Notes under the pieces: model-generated
Told to the model about the DNA's origin: nothing
What the model saw: the letters and a program-made list of their open reading frames with translations, nothing else
Databases searched by the model: none
Translations under genes and position numbers: made by a program
Shown here: piece after piece, positions 1 to 9,838 of the stretch
How the letters are laid out: each line of letters starts with the position of its first letter
Position numbering within the stretch: position 1 is the stretch's first letter
Source: Streptomyces goshikiensis
Lineage (GTDB): Bacteria; Actinomycetota; Actinomycetes; Streptomycetales; Streptomycetaceae
Assembly (NCBI RefSeq): GCF_014650555.1
Contig: NZ_BMVE01000008.1
Coordinates: forward strand, 124,001-188,000
Length of the DNA stretch: 64,000 nucleotides
Direction of reading: 5' to 3'

Positions 1-810
1 ATTTTCCAGGAGGTTGCCGAGGATCTGGTCGATCTTGTCGGGATCGGCCCAGCAATCGGGGAGCGGCCGGCTGACGCGGACGAGGAACCGGTCGGGGGAC
101 TGGCCGTTCGCGGTCAGCGCCTGGACGTGCCGGCCGACGGCGGTCGCGAGGTCGACGGGCTGGCGGCGCACCTCCAGCCGCCCGGAGTCGATGCGGGAGA
201 TGTCGAGGAGCTCGGCGATCAGCCGGGTGACGCGGCCCGCGTCGGCGTCGACGGTCTCCAGCATCAGCCGCTTCTGGTCGTCGGTGAACCGCTCCCACTT
301 GGCGAGCAGCGTCGCCGTGAAGCCCTTGACGGAGGTCAGCGGGGAGCGCAGCTCGTGCGCGACGGTCGCGATCAGCTCGGCATGGCTGCGCTCGGTGCGG
401 CGCCGGGCCTCGGTGCCCCGCAGGGTGACCACGAGGCGGCGCAGCGGCCCGGTCGGGTGGGTGCGCACGTAGCGGGCGGAGACGAGCACCTCGCGGCCGC
501 CGGGGAGCAGCAGGTTCCGCTCGGGCTGGCCGCGCCGGGTGGCCAGTCCCCCGTACGGGTCGGTCAGCGTCCACCAGCGGCGGCCTTCGAGGTCCTCCAG
601 CGGCAGCGCCCGGTCGATCAGGTCGCCGAGGGCGTCCCCCGCCTTCAGGGCGGTGATCCGGGCGGCGGCGGAGTTGAAGCAGATGACCCGGCCGGCGTCG
701 TCGGCGATGACGAGCCCGTCGGGCAGGTCGTCCGGATCCATCCCGAGCCCGGAGAACGCGGCCGGGGCCGCGTCGACGGCCGCGGGCGAGCTGTTCGTAC
801 CGACGGTCAT
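1..810 (-). CDS. Sensor histidine kinase, PAS-containing, 3' part cut by window edge
   Basis: The 270 visible residues start at an ATG whose complement is at 808-810. An N-terminal PAS-like part (about residues 25-75, with the stretch GLVIADDAGRVICFNSAAAR) is followed by a HisKA dimerisation helix with the H-box AHELRSPLTS; H152 is the expected phosphorylation site. The reading stops at the window edge inside the N-box of the ATPase domain (DKIDQILGNLLEN). No transmembrane segment is visible, so this looks like a cytosolic sensor that senses through PAS. The cognate response regulator and the C-terminus lie outside the window or elsewhere. Family assignment is firm; the signal is unknown. Confidence 0.88.
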   Translation of the reverse strand, partial: MTVGTNSSPAAVDAAPAAFSGLGMDPDDLPDGLVIADDAGRVICFNSAAARITALKAGDALGDLIDRALPLEDLEGRRWWTLTDPYGGLATRRGQPERNLLLPGGREVLVSARYVRTHPTGPLRRLVVTLRGTEARRRTERSHAELIATVAHELRSPLTSVKGFTATLLAKWERFTDDQKRLMLETVDADAGRVTRLIAELLDISRIDSGRLEVRRQPVDLATAVGRHVQALTANGQSPDRFLVRVSRPLPDCWADPDKIDQILGNLLEN

Positions 811-866
811 GTCCCCGTACCCCACATCTCCGAGTAGCGCAGTGGGCCCCCCGGGCCGCCACATTA

Positions 867-1733
<867 letters not shown>

Positions 1734-1810
1734 GGCGGTCGGCTCGCTTCCGTACGTACTGCGGGTGAAAACGGGTGGTTCATCGACCCGGCGGGTCGTC
1801 GACAACGCAC

Positions 1811-1839
1811 GGACCCGCAGGCACAGGGCCTGCGGGTCC
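1811..1839 (-). terminator. Hairpin terminator after rplT
   Basis: A perfect 12-bp stem (GGACCCGCAGGC with its complement) closes a five-base loop 40 bases downstream of rplT and upstream of the methyltransferase gene. There is no U-run, which is usual for streptomycete terminators. It probably ends, or attenuates, the infC-rpmI-rplT transcript. Confidence 0.65.
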
Positions 1840-1879
1840 GGGCTGAAGCCAGTGAGGCTCGCTGCGCGTAGCGGATCGC

Positions 1880-2272
1880 TTAGGCGGCGGCGGGGGCCTT
1901 CGGGGCGTTCACGTCGGCCGGGAGCGCCTTCTGCGCGACCTCGACGAGCGCGGCGAACGCGTTGGCGTCGTTGACGGCCAGCTCCGCGAGGATCTTGCGG
2001 TCCACCTCGATGTTGGCGGCCTTCAGACCCTGGATGAGGCGGTTGTAGGTCATGCCGTTCTGGCGGGCAGCGGCGTTGATGCGCTGGATCCACAGCTGAC
2101 GGAAGTCGCCCTTGCGCTTCTTGCGGTCGTTGAAGTTGTAGACCAGCGAGTGGGTGACCTGCTCCTTGGCCTTGCGGTACAGGCGCGAACGCTGACCGCG
2201 GTAGCCGGAGGCAGCCTCGAGGATCGCCCGGCGCTTCTTGTGGGCGTTTACTGCCCGCTTGACGCGTGCCAC
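1880..2272 (-). CDS. rplT: 50S ribosomal protein L20
   Basis: The 130-residue product opens with MARVKRAVNAHKKRRAILE, the L20 signature, and contains RGQRSRLYRKAKEQV and LWIQRINAAARQNG, all typical. L20 is needed for early assembly of the large subunit and, in several bacteria, also binds its own mRNA leader to repress the operon. A short Pro/Ala-rich tail (NAPKAPAAA) extends the usual core by a few residues. It is the last gene of infC-rpmI-rplT, 99 bases after rpmI. Confidence 0.98.
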   Translation of the reverse strand: MARVKRAVNAHKKRRAILEAASGYRGQRSRLYRKAKEQVTHSLVYNFNDRKKRKGDFRQLWIQRINAAARQNGMTYNRLIQGLKAANIEVDRKILAELAVNDANAFAALVEVAQKALPADVNAPKAPAAA

Positions 2273-2371
2273 TTTTTACTCCTTGTAGCGGGGCCGTGGG
2301 TGTCTTCACACGGCCCGAAATTCGATGGGGTCCCGGTCATGCCGTCCCGCTCCCGGGAGGGAGCGGAGACG

Positions 2372-2566
2372 TCAGATGCCGAGAAGCTTCTTGATCTTCG
2401 CGGCGTCGCCCGGGGCCATCTCGGCGTTGCCGGTGAGGCGACGCGTCAGCTTGGACGACTTGTGCTCGAGCAGGTGGCGCTTGCCGGCGCGCTCGCGCAG
2501 GATCTTGCCGGAGCCGGTCACCTTGAAGCGCTTCTTGGTACCGCTGTGCGTCTTGTTCTTCGGCAT
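2372..2566 (-). CDS. rpmI: 50S ribosomal protein L35
   Basis: The 64-residue, very basic protein MPKNKTHSGTKKRFKVTGSG... is a canonical L35. An in-frame upstream ATG at 2629 exists, but the ATG at 2564-2566 is preceded by a good GGAG ribosome-binding site and gives the standard family N-terminus. It lies between infC and rplT in the conserved operon order. Confidence 0.98.
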   Translation of the reverse strand: MPKNKTHSGTKKRFKVTGSGKILRERAGKRHLLEHKSSKLTRRLTGNAEMAPGDAAKIKKLLGI

Positions 2567-2683
2567 AGCGCCGTTATCTCCTCGTCGGTGGCGCTCCCGC
2601 CGGTCCGGTCCGCTGGGCGGACCGGGCACGCGGGAGCGTCATGTTGTGTCGGTGACCCGGGACGGGCTGTCCCTGGATCAGGC

Positions 2684-3391
2684 CTAGGCAGATGCCTCGT
2701 GAGAGGTCGGTGCCTCGACGTCCTCGGCAACCTCGGCAGAGGCGGCAGCCTCGTCGGTGGCGCTGTCCGCCTCGACGGTGGCGTCCTCGGAAGGAGCCTC
2801 CTCGTCGGTGGCGGAAACACCCTGGCGCTCGGCCTTGCGGGCGGCCTGCGCCTCGCGGGCTTCGGCCATCGCCTCGGTCTTCTTCTTGTGCGGACCGAGA
2901 ACCATGATCATGTTTCGGCCGTCCTGCTTCGGGTTCGACTCGATGAACCCGAGGTCCTCGACGTCCGAGGCGAGACGCTGCAGCAGTCGGTAGCCGAGTT
3001 CCGGCCGGGACTGCTCGCGACCACGGAACATGATCGTGATCTTGACCTTGTCGCCCTGCTTGAGGAACCGAACGACGTGACCCTTCTTGGTGTCATAGTC
3101 GTGCGGGTCGATCTTCGGCCGGAGCTTCATTTCCTTGATGACCGTGTGCGCCTGGTTCTTGCGCGCCTCACGGGCCTTCATGGCCGACTCGTACTTGAAC
3201 TTGCCGTAGTCCATGAGCTTGCAGACCGGCGGGCGTGCGGACGCCGCGACCTCGACCAGGTCCAGGTCGTACTCCTGCGCGAGCTCAAGCGCCTTCGCAA
3301 GCGGGACGATGCCCACCTGCTCGCCGCTGGGACCGACGAGTCGCACCTCAGGGACACGAATCCGATCGTTGATGCGGGGCTCGGTGCTGAT
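2684..3391 (-). CDS. infC: Translation initiation factor IF-3, probable ATC start
   Basis: IF-3 binds the 30S subunit, prevents premature 50S joining and checks the initiator tRNA-start codon pair. The N-domain (STEPRINDRIRVPEVRL) and C-domain (IMFRGREQSRPELGY and DGRNMIMVLGPHKK) are standard; a Glu/Ala-rich acidic tail of about 50 residues follows, as in other streptomycetes. No ATG, GTG or TTG stands where the family begins. The family N-terminus coincides with an ATC (complement 3389-3391) placed four bases after the strong site GAGGAGG. IF-3 discriminates against non-standard starts, so infC genes of many bacteria use ATT/ATC for autorepression. The alternative in-frame GTG at 3413-3415 would read through the Shine-Dalgarno sequence and is less attractive. 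Confidence 0.95.
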   Translation of the reverse strand: MSTEPRINDRIRVPEVRLVGPSGEQVGIVPLAKALELAQEYDLDLVEVAASARPPVCKLMDYGKFKYESAMKAREARKNQAHTVIKEMKLRPKIDPHDYDTKKGHVVRFLKQGDKVKITIMFRGREQSRPELGYRLLQRLASDVEDLGFIESNPKQDGRNMIMVLGPHKKKTEAMAEAREAQAARKAERQGVSATDEEAPSEDATVEADSATDEAAASAEVAEDVEAPTSHEASA

Positions 3392-3699
3392 GGATCCTCC
3401 TCGGTAGCACCACACGGCTGTCTGGCAGACAGCCGCTGACGTTTTTCCGTCAGACCGACCGCGGCGGGGAAAACAAAAATGCCCCGCCGGGCACAGGCAG
3501 GGGCTCCAACACAACCGGAGCACCTCCGCATGCGAACCGCGGGGCGCAAACTCGGGCAGCTTCCCATCGTCCGTACGGAACGATGGACACCGCCTGACCG
3601 GATGACCCGCCGCCCGTGAGGGCAGTCAGGTGGGAGATCGGAGCCTCCACTTGTGGGCCGGGCACACAGGTGTCCGGCCGGTCGAAGTACATACTAGCA
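3392..3699 (-). promoter_or_regulatory. Structured leader and promoter of infC-rpmI-rplT
   Basis: This stretch of over 300 bases has no convincing gene. On the minus strand an extended -10 box, TGC-TAGTAT, lies at 3699-3691 and predicts a roughly 290-nt leader. Within it I see four perfect stems: 3564-3586 (CCATCGT arms), 3463-3488 (GGCGGGG arms around a U-rich 12-base loop), 3436-3453 (CTGACG arms) and 3416-3434 (GGCTGTCT arms). The last ends about 15 bases before the Shine-Dalgarno sequence. Such consecutive hairpins suggest attenuation or ribosomal-protein feedback, known for this operon in other phyla; the L20 or IF-3 role here is inference. Confidence 0.6.
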
Positions 3700-3739
3700 C
3701 CCGCGTTGCAAGGCCGCCGCACGGCATATCGTGGGACAC

Positions 3740-4120
3740 ATGACTGACGCGACGTTTCCCCTTGACTCCACCGATTCCGCCCCGGCCCCCGACTTCGACT
3801 CCATGACCCGCGACATCGCGGACGTGCCCGCCGTCGAGGTCATCACCACGGTGGCCGTGCACCTGATGAGCGCCGCCGCGGTCAACCTGGGGCTCGACAA
3901 GCCGGACTCCGAGCACAAGGACCTCGACGAGGCCCGCAAGCTGATCCAGGCGCTGGCCGGCCTGATCACCGCGAGCGCCACCGAGATCAGCTCCTTCCAC
4001 GCGGCCCCCCTGCGCGACGGCCTGAAGTCGCTGCAGCTCGCCTTCCGCGAGGCCTCCGTCGTCCCGGACGAGCCGGGCCAGGGTCCGGGCGAGAAGTTCA
4101 CGGGCCCGGTGTACGCGTAG
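3740..4120 (+). CDS. DUF1844 family protein
   Basis: A 126-residue, mostly helical acidic protein with the core TVAVHLMSAAAVNLGLDKPD and LDEARKLIQALAGLI typical of the DUF1844 family, which is widespread next to infC in actinobacteria. Its function is not established. The ATG at 3740 is preferred over an in-frame GTG at 3731. It is divergent from the infC operon and is followed by two strong hairpins. Confidence 0.88.
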   Translation: MTDATFPLDSTDSAPAPDFDSMTRDIADVPAVEVITTVAVHLMSAAAVNLGLDKPDSEHKDLDEARKLIQALAGLITASATEISSFHAAPLRDGLKSLQLAFREASVVPDEPGQGPGEKFTGPVYA

Positions 4121-4126
4121 CCGTCC

Positions 4127-4209
4127 CCGCCCCCGCGCGCGGCCGTACGCGCGCGGGGGCGGAACGAGGAGGAGGCCGGGGCCTGAAGCCCCGGCCTCCT
4201 CCTCGTTCC
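4127..4209. terminator. Tandem bidirectional terminator
   Basis: Two perfect hairpins lie between convergent genes. The first (4127-4162) has 14-bp arms, CCGCCCCCGCGCGC and complement, around eight bases. The second (4161-4209) has exceptionally long 22-bp perfect arms around CTGAA. They would stop transcripts from both the DUF1844 gene and the SseB-like gene. Confidence 0.85.
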
Positions 4210-4217
4210 GGCCGCCC

Positions 4218-4964
4218 TTACGGGCGCGTGTACAGGGGCTCGCCGGGCGGGTTCGGTGCCTGCGCCGGCAGCAGCGCCAGGTTCAGCCCGCGCACCAGGC
4301 GTCCGCGCAGGGTCGCGTCGCCGGCCAGCGCCTCGGCGACCCGGCGGGCCGCCGCCTGGGCGGCTGCGGCGTCACCGGCCAGCGCGATGGCGAGGGTGCC
4401 GTCGGCGTCGGCGCCGCCGGGGCCCAGGTGGGCGCGGAGTACGGCGGGCTCCCCGGCCACGGCGGCCCGTACGGCCTCCCGCACCGCGGGATCGGCCAGC
4501 GGGCCGGCGTCCGTACGGCCCTCGGCGAGGGCGCGCAGGGCGGCGCCGGTGAGTTCGTAGCTGACCGGGCCCGCCAGGTCGAGGACCACGGTGTCGGCCT
4601 TCTCGTGCGCGGCGGCCTTGAGGGCCTGGTGCAGCGGGACGGCCACCGGCCGGGCCGCCGGGTCCCAGAGCGCGAGCGAGGCGATGGAGGTGAAGGCGGG
4701 CAGCGCCCGACGGTCCCCTGCCTGGAGGGTGGGGACGGCCATGTCGCTGGTCTTCTCGCGCTTGAGCCCGGTCTCCGGGTCGGTCTCCACCTCGCCGAGG
4801 ACCGCGACGACGGGCACCAGCAGGCGGGCGTCCGCCAGCGCCGCCAGCACCTCGGGCTCGTGGGCCCTGTCCTCGGCCCAGGCGGCCAGGGCCGCGCTCA
4901 GCCGGGGGTCGGCGGAGCCGTCGTCGTCGGAGAAGCCGGGGTCGGGGATGTTTTTGTTCGCCAC
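4218..4964 (-). CDS. SseB family protein
   Basis: The 248-residue product has the SseB N-terminal layout: a helix with RLSAALAAWAEDRAHEPEVLAAL, then ARLLVPVVAVLGE, and after a linker the conserved LPAFTSIASLALWDPAARPV and VPLHQALKAAAHEKADTVVLDLAG. These proteins are small cytosolic alpha/beta proteins whose function is unclear. The Ala-rich C-terminal half (from about residue 150) is typical of the streptomycete versions. ATG start at 4962-4964; the next gene upstream on this strand, ending at the tandem terminator side, is absent, so it is probably monocistronic or the tail of nothing else. Confidence 0.85.
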   Translation of the reverse strand: MANKNIPDPGFSDDDGSADPRLSAALAAWAEDRAHEPEVLAALADARLLVPVVAVLGEVETDPETGLKREKTSDMAVPTLQAGDRRALPAFTSIASLALWDPAARPVAVPLHQALKAAAHEKADTVVLDLAGPVSYELTGAALRALAEGRTDAGPLADPAVREAVRAAVAGEPAVLRAHLGPGGADADGTLAIALAGDAAAAQAAARRVAEALAGDATLRGRLVRGLNLALLPAQAPNPPGEPLYTRP

Positions 4965-4976
4965 AGTTACCCGACC

Positions 4977-6182
4977 CTATCCCGGCCCGGGCCGCCGCGG
5001 CCGCCGGGCCAGTACGAGGGCCAGCGCGAGCAGCGCCACCCCGGCGGCGGCCGCCCCCACGGCCGCGAACCGGTCGCCGCGCCCGGGGGCCCGGGCGGGC
5101 TCGGGACCGGGGCCGAAGTAGGGCCGGCCGGCCGCGACGGGCGAGGGCACCGGCCGCTCCGGGCGCAGTCCCTCCGCGGCCTGGATCGCGGCGACGGGAT
5201 CCGCCATCCCGTGGCCCCGGGAGTCGTCGCGGCCGCCGGGCGGGGTGTCGGAGGCGGTGTCCTCCAGCAGTTTCTTGACCTGGGCCGGGGACAGCCCGGG
5301 GTGGGCGGCCTTGACCAGGGCGACGGAGCCGGAGACGAAGGCCGCGGCGGCGCTGGTGCCCCAGCCCTCGTAGTAGGAGCGGTCGGGGTCGGCGATGACC
5401 ACGTCGACGCCGGGGGCGCTGACGGTGGCGTACCAGTTGCGGGTGGAGAAGGCGGCCTTGCGGCCGCGGCGGTCGACGGCGGCGACGGCGATGACCCCGG
5501 GGTAGGCGGCCGGGTAGGAGACGGGGTCGCCCTGTTTGCCGCTGTTGCCGGCGGAGGCCACGACGACGACGCCCTTGGCGAGGGCGTACTGGACGGCCTC
5601 GTCCTCGGCGGCCTCGTGGTGCGCGGACTCGCTGTCGTCGCCGAGGGACATGCTGATCACGTCGGCGCCGTGGTCGGCGGCCCAGCGGATGCCCTCGGCG
5701 AGGGCGCCGCCCTTGCTCTCGCGGGCCTTGGCGCGGCCGGGGTCGCCCTCTTCGAGGATCACCCGGACCGGGAGGATCTTCGCCTGGGGGGCGATGCCGA
5801 GGACGCCCTGGCTGCGGTTGGCCCCGTGGCCGTGCCCGGCGATGATGCCGGCCATGGCGGTGCCGTGGCGGGCCCAGGCCCGGTCGCCGCGGCCGGCGCC
5901 CATGCCGATGAGGTCGGCGCCGCCCAGGACCTGCCCGGCGAGGTCGGGGTGGGTGTCGTCGACCCCGGTGTCGAGGACGGCGACGGTGACCCCGTCGCCC
6001 TGGGTGGTGCCCCAGGCCTCCTCGGCGCGCAGGGCGAGCAGGCCCCACTGGCGGTCGCGTATGGCGTCGACGGTGTCGGCCGCGGCGGCCGGGGGCGCGG
6101 CGGCCGCGGTGAGCAGGAGGGCGGCGAGCAGGAGGGCGACGGCCGGGTGACGGGTCCTGCCGGCGGGGCGGGGTCGGTTCAT
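4977..6182 (-). CDS. Mycosin-like S8 serine protease, membrane-anchored
   Basis: A 401-residue subtilisin-family protease with the full catalytic triad: Asp in AVLDTGVDDTHPDL, His in HGTAMAGIIAGHGHG, and Ser in GTSAAAAFVSGS. An N-terminal signal peptide (ALLLAALLLTAAAAPPAAAA) and a C-terminal hydrophobic helix followed by RRPRR give the membrane-anchored, outward-facing topology of mycosins (MycP), the proteases of type VII secretion. No ecc or WXG100 genes are visible nearby, so a type VII role is only possible, not shown. Its ATG overlaps the stop codon of the preceding gene (ATGA), indicating translational coupling. Confidence 0.88.
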   Translation of the reverse strand: MNRPRPAGRTRHPAVALLLAALLLTAAAAPPAAAADTVDAIRDRQWGLLALRAEEAWGTTQGDGVTVAVLDTGVDDTHPDLAGQVLGGADLIGMGAGRGDRAWARHGTAMAGIIAGHGHGANRSQGVLGIAPQAKILPVRVILEEGDPGRAKARESKGGALAEGIRWAADHGADVISMSLGDDSESAHHEAAEDEAVQYALAKGVVVVASAGNSGKQGDPVSYPAAYPGVIAVAAVDRRGRKAAFSTRNWYATVSAPGVDVVIADPDRSYYEGWGTSAAAAFVSGSVALVKAAHPGLSPAQVKKLLEDTASDTPPGGRDDSRGHGMADPVAAIQAAEGLRPERPVPSPVAAGRPYFGPGPEPARAPGRGDRFAAVGAAAAGVALLALALVLARRPRRPGPG

Positions 6183-6937
6183 TTCGGGGGCTCCGGCGCG
6201 GTGGCGAGGGCCTGTACGGCGCGTCCCGTCCGGTCGGCGACGGCCTGCGCCTCGTGGCCGAGGCCGGCGCGGGCGACGGCTCCGGTGGCGTCCTTCTTCA
6301 GGAGGTCCCCGGCGGGGAGCGGCTTGTCCAGGGGGCGGCCGTCCGCGAAGGCGGAGACGGCGTAGACGACGACGGGGGCCTCGGGGAGGACCGTCGCGGT
6401 CCAGGCCGCGCGCTGCGGGTCGGTGAACCCGTAGGCGGGCGGGGCGGTGAGGCGCTCGCGCAGGCCGGCCATGGCGGTGGCGTCGGCGGGGGTGAAGACC
6501 AGGCCGACGGCGATCAGGGAGCTGCGGGTGGCGTCGGTGTAGGTGGCGCGGAGCACGCGGGTGCAGCCGGCGCCGGTCTCGGTGAGCAGGTCCTGCCACT
6601 CGGGGGCCAGCGCGGCCGCGCAGTCGGCGTCGGGGGCGAGGGCCACCCGGGTCCAGGTGCGGTCGGAGCCGCCGGGTCCGGCGGCTGCGCCGGCGAGGAC
6701 GGGCGGGAAGAGGGTGTCCACGGGGGTGGCCCGCCAGAGCGAACCGGCCTTGCGGTAGGCGGCGTCGGCGGTCAGCGGGCGGTGCGCGGCTTGGTGTTCC
6801 CGCCAGCCGGTGATCCCGGCTCCGCCGAGGAGTCCGGCTCCGAGCAGTGCGCACAGGACGGCGGCCGTCAGGCGTCGGGGGGCGGGGCGGGGCACGGCTT
6901 CCGCGGGGAATTCGCTCTGCGGTGTCGACGTCGTCAT
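6179..6937 (-). CDS. Membrane-anchored hypothetical protein upstream of mycosin
   Basis: The 252-residue product has one N-terminal transmembrane helix (LTAAVLCALLGAGLLGGAGI, about 24-43) and an extracytoplasmic domain with two cysteines (in PDADCAAAL and GAGCTRVL) that could form a disulfide. I do not recognise a named family. It is translationally coupled to the mycosin-like protease through an ATGA overlap, so it is likely a partner, substrate or regulator of the protease. An upstream in-frame GTG at 7171 is possible, but the ATG at 6935-6937 gives a sensible anchor. Confidence 0.75.
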   Translation of the reverse strand: MTTSTPQSEFPAEAVPRPAPRRLTAAVLCALLGAGLLGGAGITGWREHQAAHRPLTADAAYRKAGSLWRATPVDTLFPPVLAGAAAGPGGSDRTWTRVALAPDADCAAALAPEWQDLLTETGAGCTRVLRATYTDATRSSLIAVGLVFTPADATAMAGLRERLTAPPAYGFTDPQRAAWTATVLPEAPVVVYAVSAFADGRPLDKPLPAGDLLKKDATGAVARAGLGHEAQAVADRTGRAVQALATAPEPPK

Positions 6938-7164
6938 GCGGCGGCTCAGCCCCCCGTTCGTCCGCTGCGGCCCCCCGTACTCTACGTCCGCCCCTGGTTC
7001 GTCCGCTCCGGCGGTCCCGCCGCCGCCGGGGTGGCGGTGGCGAGCGGGGCGCGGGCGGGGTGCGGGCGGCGGCTTCCGGGAGGGCGGCCGACGACGGGGC
7101 CGAGGGGTGAGACGGCCGGGTTCGGGGCCTACCCACCGGTAAAGGGGTCTGGCAAGCTGCCGCC

Positions 7165-8370
7165 ATGACACCCCCCGCCGGAGGCGACCGGGCCCGGTAC
7201 GACCGGGCCACCGCCCACCTCGACGCGCCGCTGGCCATCGTCGACCTCGACGCCTTCGACGCCAACGCCGACGACCTCGTGCGCCGGGCCGGCGGGAAGC
7301 CGGTCCGCGTGGCCAGCAAGTCCGTCCGGTGCCGTGCGCTCCTGGAACGGGTCCTGGCCCGGCCCGGGTTCGCCGGGATCATGTCGTACACCCTCGCCGA
7401 GAGCCTGTGGCTCGCCCGCTCCGGGTTCGAGGACGTGCTGCTCGCCTATCCCTCCGCCGACCGCGCCGGGTTCGCCGAGCTCGCCGGGGACCCCAAACTG
7501 GCCGCCGCCGTCACCGTGATGGTCGACGATCCGGCCCAGCTGGAGCTGATCGACCGCTCCCGCGGCGGCGGCGCCCAGGAGATCCGGGTCTGTCTGGAGC
7601 TCGACACCGCGCTCCGGCTCCTCGGCGGCAAGCTGCGCGTCGGCGCCCTGCGTTCGCCGCTGCGCGAGCCCGCCCAGCTCGCGGACCTGGCGCGCGCCGT
7701 CTCCGCCCGGCCGGGCTTCCGGGTCGTCGGGGTCATGGGCTACGAGGGCCATGTCGCGGGGGTCGGGGACGCCCTCGCGGGGCGGCCGCTGCGCTCGCGG
7801 GTCATCCGCCTCATGCAGGCCGCCGCCCGCAAGGAACTCGCGGGCCGCCGGGCCGAGGCCGTCCGGGCCGTGCGCTCCGTGGTCCCGGACCTGGAGTTCG
7901 TCAACGGCGGCGGCACCGGCAGCGTCCAGCAGACCGCCGCCGAGGAAGCCGTCACGGAGATCGCCGCCGGTTCGGGGCTCTTCGTACCGCGCCTGTTCGA
8001 CAACTACACCTCGTTCCGGGGCCGTCCCGCCGCGCTGTTCGCGCTGCCGGTGGTCCGCCGGCCCGGGGTCGGCGTGGTCACGGTGCTGGGTGGCGGCTAC
8101 CCCGCCTCCGGTGCGGCCGGGGCCGACCGGCTGCCGGTCCCGTACCTTCCGCAGGGGCTGCGCTACGACCCGCAGGAGGGCGCCGGCGAGGTGCAGACCC
8201 CGCTGCTCGGCGGCCCGGCCGACGATCTGCTGATCGGCGACCGGGTCTGGTTCCGGCACGCGAAGGCGGGGGAACTGTGCGAGCGGTTCGACGCGTTGCA
8301 CCTGGTCGAGGGCGACCGGGTGACGGCCACCGCCGCGACCTACCGGGGCGAGGGCCGCACCTTCCTCTGA
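7165..8370 (+). CDS. PLP-dependent amino acid deaminase/aldolase (alanine racemase fold)
   Basis: The 401-residue protein begins with an alanine-racemase-type TIM barrel. PLAIVDLDAFDANADDLVRRA is followed by GKPVRVASKSVRC, where the lysine in SK is the expected PLP Schiff base. It then has VMGYEGHVAGVGD and FVNGGGTGS, the phosphate-binding Gly-rich loop. The C-terminal domain resembles D-threonine aldolase/D-serine dehydratase-like enzymes. Streptomycete relatives are annotated as amino acid deaminase/aldolase; the substrate is unknown. It starts at an ATG in a 227-base divergent region shared with the mycosin pair and ends 19 bases before a convergent gene. Confidence 0.85.
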   Translation: MTPPAGGDRARYDRATAHLDAPLAIVDLDAFDANADDLVRRAGGKPVRVASKSVRCRALLERVLARPGFAGIMSYTLAESLWLARSGFEDVLLAYPSADRAGFAELAGDPKLAAAVTVMVDDPAQLELIDRSRGGGAQEIRVCLELDTALRLLGGKLRVGALRSPLREPAQLADLARAVSARPGFRVVGVMGYEGHVAGVGDALAGRPLRSRVIRLMQAAARKELAGRRAEAVRAVRSVVPDLEFVNGGGTGSVQQTAAEEAVTEIAAGSGLFVPRLFDNYTSFRGRPAALFALPVVRRPGVGVVTVLGGGYPASGAAGADRLPVPYLPQGLRYDPQEGAGEVQTPLLGGPADDLLIGDRVWFRHAKAGELCERFDALHLVEGDRVTATAATYRGEGRTFL

Positions 8371-8389
8371 GAGGAGGGGCCTGCGGGAG

Positions 8390-9694
<1,305 letters not shown>

Positions 9695-9740
9695 TGAGGT
9701 GAACGCTCCCTTTTCTTATGAAGATCATCTCGGACGGTAA

Positions 9741-9780
9741 ACCCGACAGCCGGGCGTCGCGCGACGCCCGGCTGTCGGGT
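9741..9780. terminator. Perfect 20+20 palindromic terminator
   Basis: A fully palindromic 40-base element (arms ACCCGACAGCCGGGCGTCGC) lies between the SDR gene end and the start of the HAD gene, both on the minus strand. It should end the glnA4-aldehyde dehydrogenase-SDR transcript. Confidence 0.8.
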
Positions 9781-9838
9781 GGGTGGAGTACGGGTGAACG
9801 CCGGGGGGGGGAGCCCCGGCGCCCGCCCGTGGGTCCGG

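Noticed and set aside
3463..3488. Leader hairpin as a plain terminator ending a short upstream transcript
   Set aside because: The U-rich stretch is in the loop rather than after the stem, so it does not fit a simple intrinsic terminator; it is kept as part of the leader.
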